Shown: positions 17,765 to 27,438 of the stretch, in pieces | Numbering within the stretch: the stretch's first letter is position 1 | Layout of the letters: every line of letters begins with the position of its first letter | From: Elusimicrobiota bacterium | Lineage (GTDB): Bacteria; Elusimicrobiota; Elusimicrobia; FEN-1173 | DNA length: 64,000 nucleotides | Assembly: GCA_016714745.1 (NCBI GenBank) | Contig: JADKCG010000019.1 | Location: forward strand, 1 to 64,000 | Direction of reading: 5' to 3' | The notes under the pieces: model-generated | The model's database searches: none | Told to the model about the DNA's origin: nothing | Seen by the model: only the letters and a program-made list of their open reading frames with translations | Translations under genes and position numbers: made by a program

Positions 17765-18954
17765 ACGGTCTTGTGGAACGATTGGTTCGGGGCACTGTTC
17801 AGGTATTCTCGCGCAAAGAACTCCAAGAAAAATGCGCCCTCTCCCGTCCGCTCCGAGTGAAATATGGAGTGGACCCCACCTCGCCCGACCTTCATTTGGG
17901 GCACACGGTGTCTTTGAACACGCTCCGAGCGTTCCAAGAGGCGGGACACACCGCTGTTTTGATCATCGGGGATTACACCGCTCGGGTGGGCGATCCCTCC
18001 GGACGGTCCGAAACCCGTCCGCCGCTTTCGCCGGAAGCCGTGGCGGCCAACGCCCAAACCTATTTGTCCCAGGTGTATAAGGTATTGGAGGAAAAGCGGA
18101 CGGAGGTCCGCTGGAACGCGCAATGGCTGACGCCTCTCTTCGCCAACACGGACGCCGATCCCGCTCGACGGATTTTGGGGCTCATGGCGCGGCACACGGT
18201 TCAACAATTGACCGAGCGGGAGGATTTTCAAAAGCGGTTGGCGTCGAACACGCCGATCTCCCTCCTTGAACTCCTTTATCCGCTGATGCAGGGCTACGAT
18301 TCGGTCGCGGTCAAAGCCGACGTGGAAATGGGGGGGACCGATCAGCTCTTTAATTTGTTGATGGGCCGTGAAATCCAAAAAGATTTCGGTCATTCGCCCC
18401 AGGTGGTCCTCACCCTTCCTTTGCTGGAAGGAACCGACGGGGTTCGCAAAATGTCCAAATCCTATGGGAACGCCATCGGTTTAAACGATCTCCCGGGGGA
18501 GATGTTCGGAAAAATCCTGTCCCTGTCCGATGGGATGATGTGGAAATATTTTGAGGTGCTCACCGATCAGGACATCCCCGCGCTTAAGGCGGGACACCCG
18601 ATGGAAGCCAAAAAGAAGTTGGGGGAAATTTTGGTGGCACGGTTTCATGGGGTTTCGGCGGCACGCGCGGCGCGGGAAGAGTTTGAAAAGGTTTTTTCAA
18701 AGCGGGAAGCGCCCCAGGACATTTTGGACCATGGCCTGACCCAATCGCCCCAACGCTTGTCGGACATCTTGGTCGAATCCAAAATCGCTCCATCAAAAAA
18801 TGAGGCCCGCCGATTAATCCAACAGAATGCGGTGGAGCTGGCGGGAGAGCGCGTGACGGACGATCGTGAGATTACGGTTCACTCCCCTTTGCTCCTGAAA
18901 GTGGGCAAGCGGCAGTATCGTCGTCTCTTGCCGCCGGCGGCCCTCTCCGCGTGA
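17761..18954 (+). CDS. tyrS: Tyrosyl-tRNA synthetase
   Basis: Class I aminoacyl-tRNA synthetase charging tRNA-Tyr, 397 residues. The HIGH motif appears as HLGH near residue 45 (DLHLGHTVSLN) and the KMSKS motif as RKMSKSYGN near residue 230. A C-terminal S4 RNA-binding domain starts near residue 335 (SKNEARRLIQQNAVELAGERV). Length and motif spacing match the TyrRS-2 (TyrZ-like) class. It is coupled to the upstream oxidase (ATGA) and to the downstream YihY gene (GTGA). Confidence 0.95.
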   Translation: MNGLVERLVRGTVQVFSRKELQEKCALSRPLRVKYGVDPTSPDLHLGHTVSLNTLRAFQEAGHTAVLIIGDYTARVGDPSGRSETRPPLSPEAVAANAQTYLSQVYKVLEEKRTEVRWNAQWLTPLFANTDADPARRILGLMARHTVQQLTEREDFQKRLASNTPISLLELLYPLMQGYDSVAVKADVEMGGTDQLFNLLMGREIQKDFGHSPQVVLTLPLLEGTDGVRKMSKSYGNAIGLNDLPGEMFGKILSLSDGMMWKYFEVLTDQDIPALKAGHPMEAKKKLGEILVARFHGVSAARAAREEFEKVFSKREAPQDILDHGLTQSPQRLSDILVESKIAPSKNEARRLIQQNAVELAGERVTDDREITVHSPLLLKVGKRQYRRLLPPAALSA

Positions 18955-19886
18955 TCGCCGCTTTTCAGCATTGGTCGGGCCGAATTCGGTTGGCGGGCCG
19001 TCTTATCCGGACGACGGTGCGGCATTGGCGGGAAGATCACTGTTCCCTGATCGCCGCTGGGTTGGCCTATTACACCATTATCTCCCTGGTGCCCCTTTTT
19101 ATTTTGGCTCTTGCGCTTAGCACCAAGGTGTTGGGCCCCGCCGCTTCCTTGAACCGATTGGCCCCAGCGTTGGAAGGTGTGGTGGGCGTTCAGATCGCTC
19201 GTCCCCTTGAAACCTTAATAGAACAGGCCGCGAAAAAGAAACTCGGGGCGTCCACAACGGTGGCCAGCCTGGCTGTCCTCCTGTGGGTGGCGTCCATCAT
19301 GTTCAGCAATCTTCAGCGGGCGCTCAACCTGGTGTGGGACTGCCCGCCCGCCAGCGGCGTGAAGTCGGCCCTCTCGGGCCGTTTGATGTCGTTCGCCATG
19401 GTCATGGGCGTGGGGTTTCTGATGGTTATTTTTGCGGCCGTGAACGCCGGGCTGGGATTGATTCATAGTTTTCTTGACCCCGTGGCTCGCTACCTCACGC
19501 ACTTTCCGTTTTGGTGGACCATGAATCTTGGCCTCTTTCTATCCTCGGTGATGTTGTTTTGGGGCATGGTCTATAAATTTCTTCCCACGCTAAAACTGAA
19601 ATGGGGCGATGTGTGGGTGGGCGCTTTTACCACGTCGGTGCTGGTGACCGTCGGGGTGTACGGGTTGGGGTTCTATTTCAGCCGCATCAAATTTTGGTCC
19701 ATCTTTGGGGCGGCGACGTCTTTGATGTTGGTGTTGATCTGGATTTATTTCACATCGCAGATTTTTTTATTGGGGGCGGAGTTCACCTGGGCCTGGGCCC
19801 ATCGGAATGCTCTTTTTGAAGGGAAATCTTTCCCGCGCGGCGGTCGAAAACAATCGGAGGGTGGGTCCGCTCCTAGAGCCTTTTGA
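18951..19886 (+). CDS. YihY/BrkB family inner-membrane protein
   Basis: An integral membrane protein of 311 residues with about six helices. The family signature is visible in SLIAAGLAYYTIISLVPL near residue 30. Later helices include WVASIMFSNLQRALNLVW and SLMLVLIWIYFTSQIFLLGA. The GTG start overlaps the tyrS stop. The family was once labelled ribonuclease BN, which is wrong; its real role is not known. Confidence 0.92.
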   Translation: MIAAFQHWSGRIRLAGRLIRTTVRHWREDHCSLIAAGLAYYTIISLVPLFILALALSTKVLGPAASLNRLAPALEGVVGVQIARPLETLIEQAAKKKLGASTTVASLAVLLWVASIMFSNLQRALNLVWDCPPASGVKSALSGRLMSFAMVMGVGFLMVIFAAVNAGLGLIHSFLDPVARYLTHFPFWWTMNLGLFLSSVMLFWGMVYKFLPTLKLKWGDVWVGAFTTSVLVTVGVYGLGFYFSRIKFWSIFGAATSLMLVLIWIYFTSQIFLLGAEFTWAWAHRNALFEGKSFPRGGRKQSEGGSAPRAF

Positions 19887-19940
19887 TTTAGTCATTGCCC
19901 GAATTTTTTCAGTGGGATAAATTTTTTGAGGAGAACAGCG

Positions 19941-20395
19941 ATGGTTCAGATTGAATTCACGGAAAAAGAGTATCGGGAGCTGTGCGAAGTGTATTTTTTG
20001 GCTGAATGGATGGTCAACGCCTACAAGGTTCCCCCGGATGAACCGACGGACACCTATGGGGATCTTGGACAAAAATCTACGGAGCCGCAAAACAGGCGGG
20101 GTGCGGGGATTTGGTGGAATACGATGCCAAAAACAACGAATATTTTCCGTCACAAAGGCTGGAAGAGGTGTGCGAAGTGCCCATTCAGGAAAATGAAGAC
20201 GATGTGTTCTGGGACGAACTCATGGTCCGGATGGCGGAACGAGATGTGAAGAGGGAAAGTGACAACGGAGCAAACCCCATGACCCCAGATGAAATCTTTG
20301 CGGCGATCGGCGAAAAAGAAGAGATGTATGATGAGGAGTTTAATGACTATGGAATCGCCCGTTTGGAGATCATTGACCATCCCCACAGGGGGTAA
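19941..20395 (+). CDS. Hypothetical acidic protein (one frameshift)
   Basis: A small acidic protein of about 152 residues when read through. It starts MVQIEFTEKEYRELCEVYFL and ends with repeated acidic stretches (PIQENEDDVFWDELM, EKEEMYDEEFNDYG). The start ATG at 19941 follows GAGGAG at ideal spacing. The frame breaks near 20070-20076; one extra A in the A run restores IYGAAKQAGCGDLVEYDA. I do not recognise the family. A strong hairpin lies just downstream. Confidence 0.65.
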
Positions 20396-20422
20396 GACAA
20401 TCGATCGATTTTAAATGCGGTT

Positions 20423-20458
20423 GCGTTTTTGTTGTCGGGGAACCCCGACAAAAAACGC
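20423..20458 (+). terminator. Hairpin with A/T-rich outer arms after the acidic protein gene
   Basis: GCGTTTTT-GTT-GTCGGGG pairs with CCCCGAC-A-AAAAACGC around an AA loop, 28 bp after the stop at 20395. The GC core plus A/T arms could terminate transcription in either direction. There is no clean U-tract outside the stem, so this is tentative. Confidence 0.4.
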
Positions 20459-20495
20459 ACGGTTCCGCTGAACTTTTTGACGAACGATTAAGACT

Positions 20496-20682
20496 ATGCC
20501 CCTCTCTGCTCTAGATTCGGGCTCGGAACCGGATCTTCGTTTACCGGAAGGTTCTCTCCCGCATCGCCCCCCCCCGCGTTGCCACTTTCGAGGAATATCT
20601 TGATTTTGTCTTATTTTGCCTCGAAACGTTTTTTCCGAAGGACCCACTCCCTTCCGGCCCCCGCGTTCCTTTTTGTCTTTAG
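20496..20682 (+). CDS. Possible small ORF, about 61 codons (frame break in a C run)
   Basis: The ATG at 20496 gives MPLSALDSGSEPDLRLPEGS and, after a shift in the C run at about 20568-20577, TFEEYLDFVLFCLETFFPKD and a TAG formed by a family-B repeat. Coding character is decent but short. The 302-bp gap holds nothing else beyond the hairpin. This may be a fragment of a longer gene cut by the repeat. Confidence 0.3.
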
Positions 20683-20705
20683 CCGGGATTCCCCGGTTAG
20701 TGGGG
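20680..20705 (+). repeat. Stop-codon-associated repeat, family B (copy 1)
   Basis: TAGCCGGGATTCCCCGGTTA followed by GTGGGG. The core CCGGG-ATT-CCCGG is palindromic. It supplies the TAG of the small ORF at 20496, and its TTA on the other strand is the TAA stop of the 20697-23201 gene. Other copies are at 28117-28145 and 39719-39746. Confidence 0.6.
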
Positions 20706-23201
20706 AATATTTTTTTTGAGTTTTTTGTAATCGCGGGCCCAACGGATGGCGGCGACGATGGCGGCCAGGAAGGCGATCGTGGCGAGGATGTTTGAGACGA
20801 ACGTGAGCAATAGGCCGCCAACGAAAAGAGCCCCCGTTACTCCCGCGGGGGTTTTGAGCCAAGGGAAACGGCCCAGGTCGGCTCGGAGCGCCTTGAGGAA
20901 CCGAACGGCGAGGGGCCGGGCGCGGAAGAGCAAGACTAAAACTCCCAAGAACAACACCCCTTTGACCGTTTTTACGATGACCGAATTGACCTGTGTGACG
21001 TCGAGGGTGATCGGTTCGTTTTCCTGCACCAACACCTTAGAAAATCGGAACACCTGCCCCGCGTTCGGGACTCGAATTCGGATGGCCGCTGTTTCCCCCG
21101 CCGCCTGGGGACGATTTACGTTGCTGAAGAAATTGATTTCCCGTTCGACCTGTTGGGCATAGGCGGTTTCGTTGACGCCCTGGGATTCGTCAAAATCACT
21201 TTTCATTTCGTACTGGGCGGATTGGCGGGCTTTGTTGACCCGGGCGTTGCGTGAGGTTGAAGACCGATCGCTTAACGATTGAAAGATCTCATCCGAGGCC
21301 GCTTCTGAGAGTTGTCTGAGGATTCGCTGTTTTCCCCGCACGACCGCGGAGAGGGGGCGAATGCCCTCGGCGTCTTTTTCCGAGTCGACCGTGCCGTCAA
21401 AATAGAGGACGTTGCTGTCGGTGGGGAGAAAGACAGACCAGAGCAGTTGACTGACTTTGAGGTCGAGGCTTGGAATGCGGAGATGTTGAACGTCCGCGAG
21501 CGCCGGCCGATTGAGATTTTGGAAGAACATCACTTCGACCTCAAAGGGCGCCAAGTTTTGGCCTTCGATCCGCGATCGGTTCAAGGGGATTAACGTTTTC
21601 CCCGCTTCATTTTTGGACGGACGGACCGCGCGGCCCTCGACAAAAACGGACCACACGTCGGCTCCGGCGGGAAGGGTGAGCTCGACAAATTGGCGTGCGG
21701 TATTTTTAACGGTGAGCGTGAGATGCGTCACACACTTGCCGTCTTTCAGGAGCAAAGTGACGGCGTTGGCGGAATCCACCACGGAGGAGACCACCGCGAT
21801 TTCTTCGTGACGTTGGATGTCCAGCCCCAGTCGGATGGGGGGACGGATATACTTGTAGGCTTCCAAAAAGGTTTGGGTGGAGAGGGATTTGAGCACTTCC
21901 GGTATTTCCCGGACATCCAACCGGCTGAGCCCCGCCTTCTCCGACACTTTCACTTCGCCGTTGGTGGCTTTCTCAACCAGGAGATCCCCGCTTTCCCGTA
22001 CCGCGCCCAAGACGCGGAACCCGTCGAAAGGAACCGCGCCTTCTTTTTCTTTGAACGCCCGTTCCGCTCGCACGAGGACGTCAAAACGACCTTTGCGCGC
22101 ATAGTCGAACGGGATGAAAAGTGTTCGATTGCCGTCGCCCCGTTTTTTCCATTCGCCCACGGCTTCGCCTGTGACGTCGAGGAGCGTGTACCCGTCGGGG
22201 AGAACGATCGAAAGGTTGTTGATGGTGTTTTGCAAAACATCCAACTCGATCTTCGCGGTGGTGCGGACAGCGTCGTCCTGAACAGACACCAGTTGATGGA
22301 CCGTGGCATACACTTTGGCGGGCCCTTTGGCCCGTTCCGGTTCCACGGCGTTCCACGAAATTTTGACCGAACTGGTTTGAGGCAAACTTGCTTTCACTCG
22401 GGTTCCCTCTTTTGAGGGAGAGCTTTGAACCTGGGAAGCCCCGTCCACCCGCGCGTCCAAATGGGCCGCGGCCAAGAGCAGGTCGACCTGGGTGATGGGC
22501 GTCTCGGGGATATTGAATGTGAGCCGGTAAGGTTCTTTGTCGAGGGTGGAGGGAACAGAGAAAATGGCGGTGACCTCATGTTTTCCAGGGGTGGGGGCTG
22601 TCACGGTGGTCCAGCCTTCCGCGTTCTCGATCAAAGCGGGTTTGCCATCCATCAAAATGTCCTCAAAGGCCATTTCTCCCGGGAAGAGGGGGATTTTTGC
22701 CGGGAGGAACACCGCGCCCTCATTTAAAACGTGCATTTGGATCTTGGCGGTGATCACGGCCCCTTTGCGGGTGACTTTCCCGGTGTAGAGGGCTTTCGTT
22801 AAAAAGGTCTTGGCGCCTTCTCCCGCCGGGAGTTTCATGCGGTTAAGCAGATTTTTGAATTCGGCGCGCGTGAGGGACACTTGGCCATTTTGAAGTTGAA
22901 AGGGCGGCATGTCCTGGACGCCCGTTTGTTTGATGAGCCGTTGAAATTCGTCCCAGCTCAAAAGCACGTTGTCTTGGTCCAGTTTGAGCAGTTTCTCGAA
23001 GGCGGTCCAGGGGAGACTGAGTTCGCCGTCTCCTTCGGCGGCCTTGTCGGCGGGAGTTTCATCCGCTCTGGCGGGAAAGCTTATCCCAAAGAGGAGGACA
23101 ACAATCAAAACCGAAGTTCTTAAAAAGAGGGTTGTTACACGGGCTGGAAGCCCGTGCCACAAAAAGGTCCCCATCATATTTTTTTTATTAAAAAGGATCA
23201 T
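20697..23201 (-). CDS. Large exported protein, paralogue B of the ECF-sigma locus
   Basis: A protein of 834 residues with no family I can name. It has a signal-like hydrophobic stretch near residues 28-46 (VLIVVLLFGISFPARA), then a paired helix motif also seen in its upstream paralogue (LPWTAFEKLLKLDQDNVLLS; VSLTRAEFKNLL), a long beta-rich middle (LQNTINNLSIVLPDGYTLLD), and two or three C-terminal transmembrane helices. The start at 23201 follows AAGGAG and overlaps the upstream stop (ATGA). A family-A palindrome is embedded in frame in the N-terminus (encoding WHGLPARV). Probably a periplasm-facing membrane protein of the envelope-stress unit. Confidence 0.8.
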   Translation of the reverse strand: MILFNKKNMMGTFLWHGLPARVTTLFLRTSVLIVVLLFGISFPARADETPADKAAEGDGELSLPWTAFEKLLKLDQDNVLLSWDEFQRLIKQTGVQDMPPFQLQNGQVSLTRAEFKNLLNRMKLPAGEGAKTFLTKALYTGKVTRKGAVITAKIQMHVLNEGAVFLPAKIPLFPGEMAFEDILMDGKPALIENAEGWTTVTAPTPGKHEVTAIFSVPSTLDKEPYRLTFNIPETPITQVDLLLAAAHLDARVDGASQVQSSPSKEGTRVKASLPQTSSVKISWNAVEPERAKGPAKVYATVHQLVSVQDDAVRTTAKIELDVLQNTINNLSIVLPDGYTLLDVTGEAVGEWKKRGDGNRTLFIPFDYARKGRFDVLVRAERAFKEKEGAVPFDGFRVLGAVRESGDLLVEKATNGEVKVSEKAGLSRLDVREIPEVLKSLSTQTFLEAYKYIRPPIRLGLDIQRHEEIAVVSSVVDSANAVTLLLKDGKCVTHLTLTVKNTARQFVELTLPAGADVWSVFVEGRAVRPSKNEAGKTLIPLNRSRIEGQNLAPFEVEVMFFQNLNRPALADVQHLRIPSLDLKVSQLLWSVFLPTDSNVLYFDGTVDSEKDAEGIRPLSAVVRGKQRILRQLSEAASDEIFQSLSDRSSTSRNARVNKARQSAQYEMKSDFDESQGVNETAYAQQVEREINFFSNVNRPQAAGETAAIRIRVPNAGQVFRFSKVLVQENEPITLDVTQVNSVIVKTVKGVLFLGVLVLLFRARPLAVRFLKALRADLGRFPWLKTPAGVTGALFVGGLLLTFVSNILATIAFLAAIVAAIRWARDYKKLKKNIPH
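23138..23165. repeat. Family A palindrome inside a coding region (copy 3)
   Basis: CACGGGCTGGAAGCCCGTG followed by CCACAAAAA lies between the start codon and the signal-peptide core of the 20697-23201 gene, in frame and without a stop. All other copies are intergenic. Confidence 0.6.
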
Positions 23202-25437
23202 GGTTTTGCTCCTTCCAGCCGGTTCCACTTGAACGCGCGCCGCAATGTCCATGCGATCAGGGCGAGGATGACAAAAGCGATGATCCCACCCATTGTTCGG
23301 ACCCAGGTCGCCACATGGTAGAGGGGAAGAGTTAAAAGAGAATTGGGTTCAGGCAAGGTTTTTGTGTAGGTGACGGAGTTTCCCACGGTGGGCACGTTGA
23401 CTCGCACGGGGAGGATTCCGGCGGTCATGGAAGCGGGGGTCTCCATCGCCCCGCCCCCCCCTAATTTCGACATTGCAAATGCCGCAGGCACGTGGGCTTC
23501 CTTTGATTTCTCCTCAAATCTTCGCATGTTCATTTTGTCCGCCATTTCTTCCTCTCCGACCGCATCGGCACGTCCCTCCATTTGTCTTAATGCGGGGGAT
23601 GACATTTCATCTTGATCCATGCCCGCGGATATGTTTTCACGGGAATCAAAAGCCATAGCCTTTTTTTTGTTTGCGTTACGAGCCAAGACGGATCGGTCTC
23701 GTCGCTCAGGGGGTTCTGGTTTTTCGAATTCGTTTCCCATGTAAAAGAATTGCTGTTCCGGCGGGGTGACGACGGACCATTGGAGACGGCTGACCAAAAC
23801 GTCGGGCATGGGAAGCGGTATGTCTTCCCGGCCGAAAAAGGAGAGCCGGGGCGTTCCTGGTAGTAGACCAGTTCGACAGGAAAGGCTCGATTGTCGGCGC
23901 GGAGGGAACGCACCAGGGGGATTAACGTTTTTTTTCCGTCCCCGCGGACCGGTTTCACAGGGGCCCGATCGACAAACGCGCTCCACAGTTGGGTGGTTTC
24001 GGGCAAGGTCACCTCTAAAAACTGTTTGGCGGAACTTCGGAGGAAATAGGTGATCCGATGCACATTCTTCCCGTCAGGACGAATCACGGTGGTCCCCTCG
24101 GCCCGGTCGATGACGGAGGGGACGACATTGACGGATTCGTGGCGGGAGAGCGCTAAACTTAAGGCGAAGGGGGGATGGACATATTTGTAGCCAAACAGGA
24201 GCCGAGCACTTTGGCCTGCCAGGGTCGATGGCAGTTCTCGGAAGGGGTCTTTCGGTTCAAGGTTTTGGGTGACGGGCGCGGGCAATTCGGCATCGCTGTT
24301 CAGTTCCACCCCGATGAAACCCCGTTGTCGGACGGCGCCGCGCACGGTAATGCCCGTGAACCGCGTGGTGGATTTCTCGCTGGCGAGGACCCGCTCTAAC
24401 ACCACCACAATGTCCATGCGCCCTTTCCGTGCGGTGCGAAGCGGCAAGGTGAGCGTGGCGGGTTTTCCGGCGTTCTCTTGCCACTCTTTAACGGCTTCGC
24501 CCTGGACGTCCAAAACGGTGAACCCGTCCGGCAGATCCAGGGTGAGGGTGTTGATGGTGTTCTGTAAAACTTCAATGCCCAACCGACTTTTTATTCGAAG
24601 GGCATCGTCCAAAACCGAAATCAAGTGGTCCACGTCCGCATAGATTTGCGCGGGCCCCTTGGCGGTGTCGGGGGCGAGGGGGTTCCAGGTGGCTGTCACC
24701 GAGTCTGAGGGAGATAAAAGGGCGCGCACACGGGTGCCGTTCGCCACGCTGGACACTTCCCGCTGGAGCGCCTGGGGTAAAGTAATGTCGAGGTTCCGTT
24801 CGGGGATATCAAAAATCCATTCGGTGAGGGGGGTGCGGGCGATGGGGAGGGTCAAGGACTGGGTGGCGGAAGATTCCGGCACGGGCACGGAGAAGTGAAG
24901 TTCCACTTTATGGGACCCGGCGTTGGTCAAGGTGATAAAAAGTCTTCCGTCTTCGACCTGGGCGTCAGCGGATTTTCCGTCTAAAAGGATCTCTTGGAAA
25001 GCCACGCTTCCTGGGAAAAGATCCAACCGGATAGGTTTGGTGGGCCGACGGGGGACCTCGACCCGAAAATAAGCTGTAAAGATTGCGCTGTCACCTGAAA
25101 GCCGGCCGCGGTAGGACGCTTTGGAGATGGACGCTTCGCTCGAAGGGGCCTCGGGGGGCACAAGGGTATGGATTAACCGGGTGAATTCTTCCCGTGACAG
25201 GAGGACGTCGCCCTCCGCCATAGAAAATTCAGGAATTTTGGTGGGGCTCGTGAGGCGGAGGAGTGTTTTGTATTCGTCCCAGGTCAGCCGCACGTTCTTC
25301 GCGTCCAGTTTCAAAACTTCCCGAAGGACCTCCCAAGGAAGCCGGAGTTTGGCGTTGGACGGTTTGTCGTCGATCTTGGCGAAGGCGGGAAAAACCGCCA
25401 GGGCTGTTAAAAGAATAAGGAGGACGGACCTTTTCAT
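23198..25437 (-). CDS. Large exported protein, paralogue A of the ECF-sigma locus (one frameshift)
   Basis: About 746 codons. It has a clean signal peptide (KRSVLLILLTALAVFPAFA), then the helix motif LPWEVLREVLKLDAKNVRLT and VLLSREEFTRLI shared with the next gene. The middle regions align too: LQNTINTLTLDLPDGFTVLD here against LQNTINNLSIVLPDGYTLLD there. A single C-terminal transmembrane helix (GGIIAFVILALIAWTLRRAF) follows an acidic, Met-rich linker. The frame breaks near 23850-23856; one extra G restores RPGLSFFGREDIPLPMPDV. The start at 25437 is set by the signal peptide. Function unknown; probably arose with paralogue B by tandem duplication. Confidence 0.8.
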
Positions 25438-25556
25438 AAGGTGGTTTTTAAGCTTAATGGGAAAACGGTGTGAGGTCAAGGACATTTTTTTTGGCTCCGG
25501 CAGTTAGACACCGGGGATTTGAAAAAGTTCCTGAGGTTGGGTCTTGCTCTCCTCCT

Positions 25557-25573
25557 GCGGGCGGGACGCCCGC
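25557..25573. repeat. Family A-like palindrome (copy 4, divergent arms)
   Basis: GCGGGCG-GGA-CGCCCGC keeps the GGA loop of the other family-A copies but has different arm bases. It lies in the 146-bp gap between the anti-sigma gene and paralogue A, where a hairpin could tune the operon. Confidence 0.45.
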
Positions 25574-25583
25574 GCTCCATAGG

Positions 25584-26810
25584 CTATCGAGCTGTTTGTT
25601 TTTTGAAACGGACGGGGAGATTTGTGTGGGGGATAATTTTTAGGTGGTAGGGTTGGGTCATGACGGTCAGTTGCATCATTCCGGAGGCGGCGGATGTCTC
25701 AATATGTAAGATAACAACCTCGTCTTTGGTTACTATCGTTTCGGTCATTTGAACATTAAATCCGCTGGAACCGCGCTCACCCAGGAATATCCCGACGACC
25801 ATTGAATCTTTAAAGTTCACTGCCGGAACGGGGGACGGGAATCCCATATTGGATTGATGTTCGTTCCACAGTTTTGCCCATGCGCCGGCATCTCTGATGA
25901 CGATTTCCCGATAATCTTCAATTCCGCTGGAATCGCCCTGCCATTCTTGGCTTGGCGAGCCAGCTTTTTGTCGTTGGGAGGGTTTCATTTCGGCCGCCTC
26001 TGACTTACGGATCTTCTTGCCGGCTAACGGTGCTTGAGGGACCAATATTTTATTCCTCTCTGGATCGTTAAAGTCCGCACCAGGAGCCCCGTTCTCTTTT
26101 TCAAAAGAATGGCTTGTTTGGGGTGAAACGGTGGGTTCCCGACCTGCCGGCGCGGAAGCGAGTGTCTTTGTTTTTTCCAATGATTCTGCGTTAAATCCAC
26201 TTATTCCAGCTCCTTCTTGTCTGGACGCTCCACGGAGAGTTTGACCGGATTCTCTCTGTAGAGAAGGAGAGCGCGTTGCCGGCGATCCCGATGTTGTTCC
26301 CCCAGAAAAGTCTAATTCCTTTTTTGAACCAATGGTTGGTGTTGGTGGATAGGGTTGCTCTTGGTAAAATTTCCCTATGGCTTTAAGCTGTGGGCCGGCA
26401 TCTTTTCTGTCTTCTAAAGCCGCATCACTCTCTTCGTTGGCCCGTTCGGGGATGGCAAAATCGGCAGAACGAACGGATTGCATTTTAATTTGCGAGGAAT
26501 GGAACGATAATTTGGAATCACGGGCCACATAGACCATCACCAGGGCGGCCGTTGCGGCGCCGAGGAGCGGAAATGTCCAGGGGAGCCAAGCGCGGGGTCG
26601 AGGTTTTGATTTTATTTGGCGGAGATGATAGAACCCGGCGGGGGGTGTTGGGGCCGGGACGGATTTCAGGAGGGTTCCCAGTTGTTTTAATTCGGCCAAC
26701 TCTTGGCGGAGTTTTGGTGATTTGGCCAGGGCGCGGTCCACCTCTGCCTTTTCGGTTAAAGTCAGGGCGCCGTCGAGATAGGCGGAAAGCTGTTCGTTTG
26801 TGATATTCAT
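25584..26810 (-). CDS. Membrane anti-sigma factor with PrcB-like C-terminal domain
   Basis: 408 residues. The first 60 (NEQLSAYLDGALTLTEKAEV) form a helical anti-sigma domain of the zinc-less kind. One transmembrane helix lies near residues 77-95 (WTFPLLGAATAALVMVYVA). A long low-complexity periplasmic linker follows, and the last 110 residues (YREIVIRDAGAWAKLWNEHQ, DSMVVGIFLGERGSSGF, EVVILHIETS) look like the PrcB C-terminal domain. The start overlaps the sigma gene stop, so the two are coupled. I infer that the periplasmic domain senses an envelope signal and releases the sigma factor. Confidence 0.82.
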   Translation of the reverse strand: MNITNEQLSAYLDGALTLTEKAEVDRALAKSPKLRQELAELKQLGTLLKSVPAPTPPAGFYHLRQIKSKPRPRAWLPWTFPLLGAATAALVMVYVARDSKLSFHSSQIKMQSVRSADFAIPERANEESDAALEDRKDAGPQLKAIGKFYQEQPYPPTPTIGSKKELDFSGGTTSGSPATRSPSLQRESGQTLRGASRQEGAGISGFNAESLEKTKTLASAPAGREPTVSPQTSHSFEKENGAPGADFNDPERNKILVPQAPLAGKKIRKSEAAEMKPSQRQKAGSPSQEWQGDSSGIEDYREIVIRDAGAWAKLWNEHQSNMGFPSPVPAVNFKDSMVVGIFLGERGSSGFNVQMTETIVTKDEVVILHIETSAASGMMQLTVMTQPYHLKIIPHTNLPVRFKKQTAR

Positions 26811-27391
26811 AGGTCCCTCAACAGTGGCGCCAGTCGTTCCTTCAATGTGGCCCGGGCCCGGGCGATTCGGGATTTGACTGTTCCCAGCGGCAGGTCCAAG
26901 AGGTCGGCAATTTCCTCATAGCTTTTGTCTTCCATTTCCCGGAGCGCCAGGGCCGCCCGTTCGTGGGGATCCAATTTCGCCAAGGCGTCCTGAACCAGCC
27001 GTTGGCGTTCGGCGGTTTCGGCGGGGGCGTCGGTGCGGTCTTTGGGGTCGGCGATTTCCATGGGACGGGGGTCGTCCTCCCCTTTATCGTCGCCGAAAAT
27101 GGAGATGTGTTTCCAGAACATTCGGCGTTTTTCGTAGCGCACCCGGTTTTTCCAAAGATTAACACAGATCCGATAAGCCCATGAGCCGAAATCCGCTTCT
27201 CCCCGAAACTGGTTGATGCGCCGATAGGCCGTGATAAACGTTTCCTGGGCCAAATCTTCTCCGTCCGAGGTGTTTCCGCAGAGCCGCACGGACAAGGCGT
27301 AGAGGCGCGCCCCGTGCTGACGAAAGAGGGGCTCAAAGCTCTCCTTCGATATCTTAGACCCTTTCGGATCCGAAAAGTTCCCTGGTTCCAC
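26807..27391 (-). CDS. RNA polymerase ECF sigma factor (RpoE-like)
   Basis: 194 residues with sigma region 2 (FRQHGARLYALSVRLCGN, EDLAQETFITAYRRINQFRG, SWAYRICVNLWKNR) and region 4 (LDPHERAALALREMEDKSYE, GTVKSRIARARATLKERL). The linker carries a short charged insert. It heads a four-gene minus-strand unit: sigma, anti-sigma, paralogues A and B. The GTG start has no Shine-Dalgarno sequence, and an extended -10 ends 6 nt upstream. It may be self-controlled, but that -10 has the housekeeping look. Confidence 0.95.
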   Translation of the reverse strand: MEPGNFSDPKGSKISKESFEPLFRQHGARLYALSVRLCGNTSDGEDLAQETFITAYRRINQFRGEADFGSWAYRICVNLWKNRVRYEKRRMFWKHISIFGDDKGEDDPRPMEIADPKDRTDAPAETAERQRLVQDALAKLDPHERAALALREMEDKSYEEIADLLDLPLGTVKSRIARARATLKERLAPLLRDL

Positions 27392-27397
27392 AGGCGG

Positions 27398-27406
27398 ATA
27401 TTATCA
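27398..27406 (-). promoter_or_regulatory. Extended -10 element for the ECF sigma operon
   Basis: TGA-TAATAT on the minus strand, then 6 nt, then the GTG of the sigma gene. This is a leaderless arrangement. Confidence 0.42.
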
Positions 27407-27438
27407 CACAAGGGGATGCTGATCCAGTGAGAAGTTCA

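Noticed and set aside
21690..22415. A 241-codon plus-strand frame opposite paralogue B
   Set aside because: Shadow of a GC-rich gene; no start site or recognisable motif, while the minus strand has a signal peptide and paralogue match.
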